Positions 1 through 5,902 of a stretch of 6,382 nucleotides of DNA are shown here, in pieces. The DNA is from Dethiosulfovibrio sp. GTDB taxonomy: Bacteria; Synergistota; Synergistia; Synergistales; Dethiosulfovibrionaceae. Location: positions 1 to 6,382 of the forward strand of contig JAQUTB010000107.1 of the NCBI GenBank assembly GCA_028709985.1. Direction: 5' to 3'. The notes under the pieces were generated by a model. It made no database searches, had not been told where the DNA came from, and worked only from the letters and a program-made list of their open reading frames with translations. How positions within the stretch are numbered: position 1 is the first letter of the stretch; every line of letters starts with the position of its first letter. A program made the position numbers and the translations under genes.

Positions 1-40
1 CGGGCTTCGCGATGCCTTGGACCCCAAGCTGAAGAGATAG
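1..40 (+). CDS. C-terminal end of a peptide ABC transporter permease (partial)
   Basis: Reading from base 2, the frame gives GLRDALDPKLKR and then a TAG stop at 38-40. This short tail matches the usual C-terminus of the DppC/OppC inner-membrane permease, where a G(D/L)xLRDxLDPRL(K/R) ending is very common. It sits 12 nt upstream of the transporter's first ATPase, the standard order in dpp/opp operons (binding protein, permease B, permease C, ATPase D, ATPase F). Only twelve residues are visible, so the call rests on the tail motif and context. The rest of the gene lies to the left of the window. Confidence 0.72.
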   Translation, partial: GLRDALDPKLKR

Positions 41-46
41 AGGTGG
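41..46 (+). promoter_or_regulatory. Ribosome binding site of the first ATPase gene
   Basis: AGGTGG lies six bases before the ATG at 53. It follows directly on the TAG stop of the permease, so translation of the two genes is closely linked. It supports ATG 53 as the start. Confidence 0.6.
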
Positions 47-52
47 ATTTTT

Positions 53-1036
53 ATGACCGATAAAAAAGACCTGTTGCTGGATATCCAGGATCTCACAGTC
101 CGCTACCACACCGACAGCGGCCTGGTGCACGCCGTCGAGGGGCTGAACCTTCAGCTTGCCCCGGGGGAATCGCTGGGCTTCGTGGGGGAGACAGGGGCCG
201 GCAAGACCACCACTGCTCTGTCGGTGATGCAGCTGATACAGACCCCTCCAGGGGAGATCGTCTCGGGAAAAATCCTCTTCGAGGGAAGGGACCTGATGAC
301 CCTGACCGAGTCGGAGAAGAGGATCATCCGTGGGGGAAAGATATCCATGATATACCAGGATCCCATGACGTCGCTGAACCCGGTTATGCCGGTGGATCGC
401 CAGATAATGGAGATGGTACAGCTTCACGGCGACATGGACGACGCCAAGGCCCACAGCCGTGCCATAGAGATGTTGGAGCTGGTGGGAATAAGGCCTGAAA
501 GGGCCGGGGACTATCCCCATCAGTTCTCCGGTGGCATGAGGCAGAGGGTGGTTATAGCCATAGCTCTGGCCTGCGATCCTGCCCTTTTGATCGCAGACGA
601 GCCCACCACCGCCCTAGACGTGACGATCCAGGCCCAGGTGCTGGAGCTGATGAAGGACCTAAAGAGAAAGTTCAACACCGCGTTGATGATGATAACCCAC
701 GACCTCGGTGTGGTCGCAGAGATATGCGACAAGGTCGCCATAATGTACGCTGGGTCGGTGGTGGAGTACGGCGACACCGACTCGCTATACGAGCACAGGA
801 TACACCCCTACACAGAGGGGCTATTCAACTCGATTCCCGAGTTGGACGCCCCCAGATCGAGGCTTCAGGTTATAAAGGGTCTGACCCCAGACCCGACGGA
901 CCTGCCAAGGGGATGTCCTTTCCATCCTCGTTGTCCCTACGCCGAAAGCTCGTGCAAAGAGGAAAAACCGGTCATGACCCAGTGGAGACCGGGACATTTC
1001 GTAGCCTGTCCCGTTCGTAGTGGAGCAAGATCCTGA
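53..1036 (+). CDS. dppD: Oligopeptide/dipeptide ABC transporter ATP-binding protein, DppD/OppD type
   Basis: This is one of the two cytoplasmic ATPases that power peptide import. The 327 residues match the usual family length. Walker A is GETGAGKT at 45-52, the Q-loop Gln is at 102, the signature FSGGMRQ is at 158-164, Walker B LLIADEP is at 178-184, the D-loop TALD is at 186-189 and the switch His is at 216. The C-terminal oligopeptide-transporter extension starts near HPY (251-253). It carries four cysteines at 288, 294, 301 and 319, spaced like the 4Fe-4S site known in DppD-type ATPases. All catalytic elements are intact. It follows the permease tail by 12 nt and is followed 13 nt later by its partner ATPase. 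The symbol denotes the family; Dpp, Opp and App substrate classes cannot be told apart from the ATPase alone. Confidence 0.93.
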   Translation: MTDKKDLLLDIQDLTVRYHTDSGLVHAVEGLNLQLAPGESLGFVGETGAGKTTTALSVMQLIQTPPGEIVSGKILFEGRDLMTLTESEKRIIRGGKISMIYQDPMTSLNPVMPVDRQIMEMVQLHGDMDDAKAHSRAIEMLELVGIRPERAGDYPHQFSGGMRQRVVIAIALACDPALLIADEPTTALDVTIQAQVLELMKDLKRKFNTALMMITHDLGVVAEICDKVAIMYAGSVVEYGDTDSLYEHRIHPYTEGLFNSIPELDAPRSRLQVIKGLTPDPTDLPRGCPFHPRCPYAESSCKEEKPVMTQWRPGHFVACPVRSGARS

Positions 1037-1042
1037 AGGGGG
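1036..1042 (+). promoter_or_regulatory. Ribosome binding site fixing the start of the second ATPase
   Basis: AAGGGGG lies seven bases before ATG 1050, immediately after the TGA stop of the upstream gene. It favours ATG 1050 over the in-frame GTG at 1020, which would sit inside the upstream gene and has no comparable purine-rich site at the right distance. Confidence 0.6.
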
Positions 1043-1049
1043 AAGTCGT

Positions 1050-2033
1050 ATGATGGAAAAAGAGACTCTTATCCAGGTCAATAACTTGGTTAAATACTTC
1101 GATACCCCCAAGGGAAAGCTCCACGCAGTGGACGATCTGAGCTTTGAGATAGCCGCAGGGGAGACTTTAGGGCTGGTGGGTGAATCGGGATGCGGTAAGT
1201 CCACCACTGGGAGGGTGTTGATACGCCTTCTGGAGGCCACGTCGGGGCAGGTCCTCTACAGGGGCGAGGATCTCCTGGCAGCTGGATCGTCCAGGATGAA
1301 GGCCCTCAGAAGACAGGTCCAGATAGTGTTTCAGGACCCGTACTCGTCCCTTAACCCAAGGATGTCCATATCGGAGCTCATAGCGGAGCCGCTTGTGGTC
1401 AACGGAGGCGGCATGGGCAAAAAAGCCATGGACGAGAGGGTCAGGAGGATGATGGACACGGTTGGCCTCGCTCAGAGGCTGTCCAACTCCTTTCCTCACG
1501 AGCTGGACGGGGGAAGAAGGCAGAGGATCGGCATAGCCAGAGCCCTGGCCCTAGAGCCGGAGTTCATCGTCCTGGACGAGCCGGTATCGGCCCTGGACGT
1601 CTGCATCCAGGCCCAGATACTTAACCTGCTGGACGACCTCCAGAGGGAAGCGGGATACACCTATCTGTTCATATCCCACGACCTCTCGGTGGTAAAGCAC
1701 GTCTCCAACAGGATAGCGGTGATGTACCTGGGAAAGATGGTGGAGCTAACCGATTCGGACAGCATCTTCTCGAGCCCCCTTCATCCCTACACCCAGGCGT
1801 TGCTCTCGGCCATACCAATAGCCAAGAGGAACATCAAACGGGACAGGATAATACTGGAGGGGGACGTCCCAAGCCCGATAAATCCTCCAGAGGGATGTCG
1901 ATTTGCCGGAAGATGCCCCTACCGCCAGGATATATGCCTGTCCTCCACGCCTGAGCTCAGGGAGATCTCGACGGATCACATGGTGGCTTGCCATTTCGCC
2001 GGAGAGCTGAGGCCCAAGGGGATCGTCTCGTGA
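1050..2033 (+). CDS. dppF: Oligopeptide/dipeptide ABC transporter ATP-binding protein, DppF/OppF type
   Basis: This is the second ATPase of the peptide importer and would form a heterodimer with the preceding protein. From ATG 1050 it is 327 residues. Walker A is GESGCGKS at 44-51, the Q-loop Gln at 95, Walker B FIVLDEP at 172-178, the D-loop SALD at 180-183 and the switch His at 210. The signature region reads ELDGGRRQ (151-158), so the LSGGQ serine is replaced by Asp and the Gln by Arg. I recall this variant in a subset of clostridial and related peptide-transport ATPases, so it need not mean inactivity. HPY is at 245-247, and four C-terminal cysteines (283, 289, 296, 314) again suggest an Fe-S site. 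A GTG at 1020 would add ten residues but is less likely. The stop overlaps the next gene's start (GTGA). Dpp and Opp are not distinguishable. Confidence 0.92.
   Translation: MMEKETLIQVNNLVKYFDTPKGKLHAVDDLSFEIAAGETLGLVGESGCGKSTTGRVLIRLLEATSGQVLYRGEDLLAAGSSRMKALRRQVQIVFQDPYSSLNPRMSISELIAEPLVVNGGGMGKKAMDERVRRMMDTVGLAQRLSNSFPHELDGGRRQRIGIARALALEPEFIVLDEPVSALDVCIQAQILNLLDDLQREAGYTYLFISHDLSVVKHVSNRIAVMYLGKMVELTDSDSIFSSPLHPYTQALLSAIPIAKRNIKRDRIILEGDVPSPINPPEGCRFAGRCPYRQDICLSSTPELREISTDHMVACHFAGELRPKGIVS
2016..2022 (+). promoter_or_regulatory. Ribosome binding site fixing a GTG start for the M20 hydrolase
   Basis: AAGGGGA lies seven bases before GTG 2030. It supports the GTG that overlaps the preceding TGA rather than the in-frame ATG at 1988, which lies inside the ATPase gene and would add fourteen residues unlike the family's N-terminus. 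Confidence 0.6.
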
Positions 2034-3214
2034 CGTCACCCATATTGGACAGGGCCCTGAAACTTTCCCCCTGGCTCTCCGACCTGAGAAGGGACTTCCA
2101 CCGTCACCCAGAGCTGGCCTTCACCGAGACTCGAACCTCCGAGAGGGTCGCGGAGGAGCTCGGTAAAATGGGCATAGACTGTGAAGGGGGAATAGGTGGA
2201 ACCGGAGTCGTCGCAAGGATCGGGGGGGACGGCCCGGCGGTGGCTCTGAGGGGCGACATGGACGCCCTCCCGATAACGGAGATTCCAGGCAGGGAATACG
2301 GATCCACCGTCCCGGGGATCATGCACGCCTGCGGCCACGACGCCCACACGGCCATACTCCTCGGGACAGCGTCGCTTTTGTCCTCCATGGAGCTTCCCGG
2401 ACCGGTGGTGCTGATGTTTCAGCCCGGCGAGGAGGTGGCAAAAGGAGCCTCCGCTATGGTGGAATCGGGCTTTCTGGAGAGACACGACGTGAGGTCCGTC
2501 CTGGGCCTTCACGTCCATATCCCCCTCTCGGTTGGCCAGATAGGGGTCAACATGGACCGGTGCTGCGCGTCGGTGGACAACTTCCGGGCGGTCATAAGGG
2601 GAAAGAAGGCCCACGGGGCCTATCCCCACCTGGGGAAGGACGCCATCGTCATGGCTGGACAGGCCCTGGTGCAGCTACAGTCGATAGTGTCCAGGGAGGT
2701 CGACCCGCTGGACGGGGCCGTCGTGACGGTGGGGTCCATAAGCGGTGGTTCTGCCCCCAACATAATCGCCGATCAGGTCGTCATGGAGGGGACCTTGCGC
2801 TCCCACAGGGATGAGGACAGGCGACTTCTTTCCCGCAGGCTAGGGGAGATACTGTCGTCGGTGGCGTCATGCTGCGGAGGCGACGTGGAGCTGTCCTTCG
2901 ACAACGGTTGTCCTGCGTTAGTCAACGACCGTTCAATGGCGGAGATGGTCATCGCCTCAGGGCGAGAGCTGCTGGGGGACGGCGTGGTTGTCCTGGACCA
3001 CCCGACCATGGGAGGAGAGGACTTCGCCTTCTTCATGGAGCGACTTCCGGGGGCTTTTTTTCGCCTGGGGGCTGGAAATCGGGAGAAAGGCATAGTCCAC
3101 TCGGCCCACACCGCCGAGTTCGACCTTGACGAGGGCTGTCTTCCGATAGGGGTCGCCATGATGACCGACCTGTCCCTCAGATGGCACAAGGAACTAAAAA
3201 ATGTCCAAAGATAG
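2030..3214 (+). CDS. M20D-family metal-dependent amidohydrolase (N-acyl amino acid hydrolase / carboxypeptidase-like)
   Basis: Predicted cytoplasmic dinuclear-metal enzyme that hydrolyses an amide bond in N-acyl amino acids or small peptides. Starting at GTG 2030 it has 394 residues, normal for the family. Visible motifs in order: RRDFHRHPELAF (20-31), RGDMDALP with the conserved Asp (74-81), HACGHDAHT (99-107) with metal ligands Cys101 and His103, QPGEE (131-135) with the catalytic and metal-binding Glu pair, GLHVH (159-163) with ligand His161, the lid/dimerisation domain at about 180-290 with the conserved GKKAHGAYPH (191-200), TMGGEDFAFF (326-335), and His360 before AEFDLDE as the last ligand. 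No signal peptide is seen. Its start overlaps the ATPase stop as GTGA, so it is translated with the peptide transporter and probably acts on imported cargo. Exact substrate (N-acetyl, hippurate-like, indole-amino acid conjugates, dipeptides) cannot be read from the sequence. Confidence 0.92.
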   Translation: MTSPILDRALKLSPWLSDLRRDFHRHPELAFTETRTSERVAEELGKMGIDCEGGIGGTGVVARIGGDGPAVALRGDMDALPITEIPGREYGSTVPGIMHACGHDAHTAILLGTASLLSSMELPGPVVLMFQPGEEVAKGASAMVESGFLERHDVRSVLGLHVHIPLSVGQIGVNMDRCCASVDNFRAVIRGKKAHGAYPHLGKDAIVMAGQALVQLQSIVSREVDPLDGAVVTVGSISGGSAPNIIADQVVMEGTLRSHRDEDRRLLSRRLGEILSSVASCCGGDVELSFDNGCPALVNDRSMAEMVIASGRELLGDGVVVLDHPTMGGEDFAFFMERLPGAFFRLGAGNREKGIVHSAHTAEFDLDEGCLPIGVAMMTDLSLRWHKELKNVQR

Positions 3215-3719
3215 CCGTATTTGGTCCGTGGAGGTTGTCATAGGGACGAACAGATGGTTCCTCAGGGATGGCTTTATCGTCTGGATCTCCATGCTGGCCT
3301 GTTTCGTCGGTTTAATACTGACGACTCAGGCCTTTTTTGGCTCCTTCCCAAAATGGGCCCAGGCCGTGGCAGCACTGTACCTCGGCCTGAGGGTGGGGGC
3401 GGTGGTCATCCTGATATGGGCCTTCGTGGTGTTTGTAGTCCTGAGGAACAGGCTCTTGATGAGGTACAGGATGGGGCCTGAGGGGGTCAGGTGCGACACG
3501 ATCAGGATAAGGCGTAAAGGCGGAAAAACGGAGGAGGTCAGGTCCGTGTCGAGGTTGGTCAACTGGACCGATGTATCCTCGGCGGTATCGGTTGAAAGAG
3601 GGATGACCGTCATACTGAAGAGAGGGCCCTGGACCGTGATAAGGATATTTTGTCCCGACATAGAGACTTTTTCTCAGGTGTCGAGGGAGGCGGAGTGCCA
3701 CCTGAGATCGGTGTCTTGA
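3201..3719 (+). CDS. Small two-helix membrane protein with a possible PH-like cytoplasmic domain, function unknown
   Basis: I do not recognise this 172-residue protein as a named family. Residues 1-23 are polar. Two hydrophobic helices follow at about 24-46 and 55-81, joined by a very short turn, then a basic stretch (LRNRLLMRYR, 81-90). The remainder (about 88-170) alternates short beta-like strands: RMGPEGVRC, a basic loop RIRRKGGK, then VNWTDVSSAVSVERG, TVILKRGPWTVIRIF, and a final helix. A strand, an xWxDV segment, more strands and a last helix are the layout of bacterial PH-like domains fused to two membrane helices (YcxB or bPH types). This is a fold-level guess only. The ATG at 3201 overlaps the hydrolase by 14 nt, with AAGGA at 3188-3192 as the ribosome site. 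It appears to close the peptide-uptake transcription unit. Confidence 0.8.
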   Translation: MSKDSRIWSVEVVIGTNRWFLRDGFIVWISMLACFVGLILTTQAFFGSFPKWAQAVAALYLGLRVGAVVILIWAFVVFVVLRNRLLMRYRMGPEGVRCDTIRIRRKGGKTEEVRSVSRLVNWTDVSSAVSVERGMTVILKRGPWTVIRIFCPDIETFSQVSREAECHLRSVS

Positions 3720-3799
3720 AGTTTCCGGCCATCTGTGAGACCATCCGGCTGTTTCTACGTGTCGGATAAAGATCCAATCGAAAGGTAGATGGTTTTGTT

Positions 3800-4951
3800 A
3801 TGGCAGGAAGCTTGCTGATCCATGGAGGAACTCTGTGGACCGTCACAGGTGGTGTTTTGGAAAATTGCGACGTGCTCGTCGAAAACGGCCGTATAAAGGA
3901 AATAGGGTCAGGATTGGACCGGTCCCTGGCGTCGGAGGTGATAGACGCAGGGGGTAGGATCGTCACTCCCGGCCTTATAGACTGTCACAGTCATCTAGGG
4001 CTGTGGGAGGAGGGCTATCCTCTTGACGAGGCCAGCGGCAACGAGAAGACCGATCCTCTGACCCCTCAGCTCAGGGCCCTCGACGGCTTTGATCCGGAGG
4101 ACACGTCATTCTCCGACGCCAGGTTCGCCGGTATAACCACGGTCCAGATACTACCGGGAAGCGCCAACGTCATGGGAGGGCAGGGAGTGGTGGTCAAGAC
4201 CCACGGCCTGTCGGCGGACGAGATGATCCGTCGTCATCCATCGGGGATGAAGGCTGCCTTTGGGGAGAACCCCAAGAACATCCACAAGGAGAGAAAGGCC
4301 ATGCCCACCACCAGGATGGCGGTCGCTGCCATGCTCCGGTCGGTGTTGGTGGAGGGATCCAACTACGGCAAAAGACGGGAGAGGGATCAGGACTGTCCCA
4401 GGGATCTGAGGATGGAGGGGGTCCTTTCTGTTTTAAACGGCGAGATGCCCCTCAGGATCCACGCTCACAGGGCCGACGATATCCTGTCTGCGATAAGGGT
4501 GGCGGAGGAGTTCGGCCTGGATTACACCATAGAGCACTGCACCGAGGGACATAAGATAGCCCGAATCCTGGGGGAGAAGAGGGCCATGGTTGCCTTCGGA
4601 CCGTTCCTGATCTTCAAGTCAAAACTGGAGCTACAAAACTGCGCCCCGTCCAACGTCGTACCAATTCACGAGGCCGGAGCACACGTTTCCCTCACCTGCG
4701 ACTATCCCATGATCCCCATCAGCTGCCTCATGGTACAGGCGGCCCAGCTGGTCCGCTCGGGGCTCTCGAGGGAGGACGTGTTTCGTTTCGTGACAATAAA
4801 CCCGGCGGAACACCTCGGAGTTAGCGGAGACCTGGGGTCTTTGGAGGTCGGCAAAATAGGGGACCTGGTGGTTTGGGAGGGAGACCCCTTCGACGGCACG
4901 TCGTCGGTGGATATTACCGTTATAGACGGCGAGGTGGTGTATCGCAGATGA
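3800..4951 (+). CDS. Imidazolonepropionase-like amidohydrolase (amidohydrolase superfamily, COG1228-like)
   Basis: Predicted cytoplasmic metal-dependent hydrolase with a TIM-barrel fold, 383 residues, normal for the group. The N-terminal beta-sandwich half (1-57) ends in VTPGLIDCHSHLGLWE, with metal-binding His63 and His65. Subgroup hallmarks follow: NEKTDPLTPQLRALDG (81-96), LPGSANVMGGQ (118-128), MKAAFGENPKN (150-160), PTTRM (169-173), RIHAHRADD (219-227) with His221 and His223, IEHCTEG (244-250) with His246, and TCDYPMIPI (299-307) with the expected catalytic Asp301. GSLEVGKIGDLVVWEGDP (346-363) closes the sandwich domain. Most relatives that I know read TDHP where this one has CDYP. The group is distinct from true HutI and its substrate is generally unknown. 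ATG 3800 is the only plausible start; the nearest purine-rich site (AAAGG, 3781-3785) is far, so translation initiation may be weak. The stop overlaps the metal-exporter start as ATGA. Confidence 0.9.
   Translation: MAGSLLIHGGTLWTVTGGVLENCDVLVENGRIKEIGSGLDRSLASEVIDAGGRIVTPGLIDCHSHLGLWEEGYPLDEASGNEKTDPLTPQLRALDGFDPEDTSFSDARFAGITTVQILPGSANVMGGQGVVVKTHGLSADEMIRRHPSGMKAAFGENPKNIHKERKAMPTTRMAVAAMLRSVLVEGSNYGKRRERDQDCPRDLRMEGVLSVLNGEMPLRIHAHRADDILSAIRVAEEFGLDYTIEHCTEGHKIARILGEKRAMVAFGPFLIFKSKLELQNCAPSNVVPIHEAGAHVSLTCDYPMIPISCLMVQAAQLVRSGLSREDVFRFVTINPAEHLGVSGDLGSLEVGKIGDLVVWEGDPFDGTSSVDITVIDGEVVYRR
4931..4937 (+). promoter_or_regulatory. Ribosome binding site fixing the start of the metal exporter
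   Basis: GAGGTGG lies ten bases before ATG 4948, inside the last codons of the upstream amidohydrolase gene. It supports the ATG of the ATGA overlap over an in-frame GTG or ATG further upstream (4873), which would add 25 Arg/Gly-rich residues unlike any exporter N-terminus. Confidence 0.5.
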
Positions 4952-5865
4952 CGCCCCACTGTGGTGACCGGGCATCCCAGGGTATGGCCGTCTCATGGAG
5001 GGGGCTTTGGGTCGATCTCGCCCTGACCGTGGGGAAGATCGCCGCTGGTCTGGTGGGACATAGCTCCGCAATGGTTGCGGATGGGCTCCATACCCTCTCC
5101 GACGCTGTGACCGACGTGGTGGCTATATGGGGGTTTCGAATGGTCGCCATACCGCCGGACAGGTCTCACAGATATGGCCACGGCAAGTTCGAGACTCTCT
5201 GTTCCGTCTTCGTCGGGATAGCCCTTATCCTGGCGGGACTGGGGATACTGTGGGCCAGCTCCGTTAGGATTTTAGACGCCCTCGATGGGAGCTTTCCCCA
5301 AGCCCCTGGAGGGATCGCCCTCGCCGCCGCCGCCTTATCGGTGCTGGCAAAGGAGGGGCTGTACCGCTATACCCTCTCCGCATCCATAAGGCTTAAAAGC
5401 CCGGCCTTAAAGGCCAACGCATGGCATCATCGTTCCGATGCCCTGTCGTCTTTGGCGACGTTGGTTGGTATAGGAGGGGCCATGCTCTGGAGCGGCTGGG
5501 GAAGGGTGTTGGACCCTCTCGCCGGGGTGGCGGTCAGCCTGATGGTGGTCAAGGTGGGGGTGTCGATCTCCCTTGAGGGGGCCGATGAGCTGATGGAGGC
5601 CTCTTTGCCGGATGACCTCTCCAGGGAAATAGTTGATATAGGCGAGTCGGTGCAGGGGGTCAGGAATCTTCACGGACTGAGGGCCAGGAAGGTCGGTCCG
5701 TCTATAGCCATGGACTTTCACCTTTTGGTCGATCCAGAGCTCTCCGTCAGGGATGGTCACGATATAGCCACCGACGTGGAGGACGCCATAAGGGACAGGT
5801 TTGGGGACGATACGATGATATCGGTCCACCTTGAGCCGGACGATAGAGGGGAGACGGTCAGATGA
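4948..5865 (+). CDS. Cation diffusion facilitator (CDF) family divalent metal exporter
   Basis: Inner-membrane proton-coupled antiporter exporting Zn2+, Fe2+, Mn2+ or a related ion. From ATG 4948 it has 305 residues, typical of the family. Six hydrophobic helices are visible at about 19-38, 41-66, 84-104, 120-138, 158-182 and 187-208. Aligned by eye to E. coli YiiP on the shared GHGK (77-80), the transport site is formed by His48 and Asp52 in helix 2 (HTLSD) and His160 and Asp164 in helix 5 (HHRSD). This is an HxxxD/HxxxD set, rather than YiiP's DxxxD/HxxxD. Asp71, His74 and His78 match the interface metal site. Residues 212-298 form the cytoplasmic dimerisation domain, with His242, His258, His271 and His294 as likely metal ligands. 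ATGA overlap with the upstream metallohydrolase points to coupled translation. HxxxD in both helices is usually linked with zinc, but the ion is not proven. Confidence 0.93.
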   Translation: MTPHCGDRASQGMAVSWRGLWVDLALTVGKIAAGLVGHSSAMVADGLHTLSDAVTDVVAIWGFRMVAIPPDRSHRYGHGKFETLCSVFVGIALILAGLGILWASSVRILDALDGSFPQAPGGIALAAAALSVLAKEGLYRYTLSASIRLKSPALKANAWHHRSDALSSLATLVGIGGAMLWSGWGRVLDPLAGVAVSLMVVKVGVSISLEGADELMEASLPDDLSREIVDIGESVQGVRNLHGLRARKVGPSIAMDFHLLVDPELSVRDGHDIATDVEDAIRDRFGDDTMISVHLEPDDRGETVR

Positions 5866-5877
5866 CCGCCTCCCCTC
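5846..5877. terminator. Inverted repeat between convergent genes, probable transcription terminator overlapping a stop codon
   Basis: Bases 5846-5860 pair with 5863-5877: 14 of 15 positions are complementary, with one A/C mismatch at 5854/5869. Opening the innermost pair leaves a four-base loop. The arms are very GC rich (GAGGGGAG and CTCCCCTC). The TGA stop of the metal exporter (5863-5865) lies at the tip of the hairpin. Downstream on the + strand is CTGTTGT, a weak T-rich run, and on the - strand there is no clear T run. It therefore fits a rho-independent-like terminator for the + strand, possibly shared by the gene coming from the right, but a poly-T tract is poor. Confidence 0.6.
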
Positions 5878-5902
5878 CTGTTGTAAGCGCTAAGTGTTGC
5901 CC

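Noticed and set aside
1020..1049. GTG 1020 as the start of the second ATPase
   Set aside because: It would sit within the upstream gene and add ten residues with no family similarity. ATG 1050 has a strong ribosome site at the right distance.
821..1240. 139-residue open frame on the - strand spanning the junction of the two ATPases
   Set aside because: It is antisense to two well-supported genes, and no motif or ribosome site supports it.
900..1940. Similar cysteine-rich segments repeated in the two ATPase genes
   Set aside because: The resemblance is paralogy between the two ATPases, not a DNA repeat or a recombination site.
2036..2629. 197-residue open frame on the - strand
   Set aside because: It lies antisense to the M20 hydrolase, whose motifs are all intact on the + strand. 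Its translation is Gly/His/Arg-rich without recognisable motifs, typical of a GC-rich shadow frame.
3724..3750. Apparent hairpin between the two CCGG copies in the gap
   Set aside because: The arms CCGGCCATC and CCATCCGGC are rearranged copies, not reverse complements, so no stable stem forms and no T-run follows.
3720..3799. Possible promoter in the 80-nt gap before the amidohydrolase (TTGAAG at 3716, GATAAA at 3765)
   Set aside because: The two boxes are about 43 bases apart and no partner box at 16-18 bases fits either one. A promoter here is plausible but not supported by sequence.
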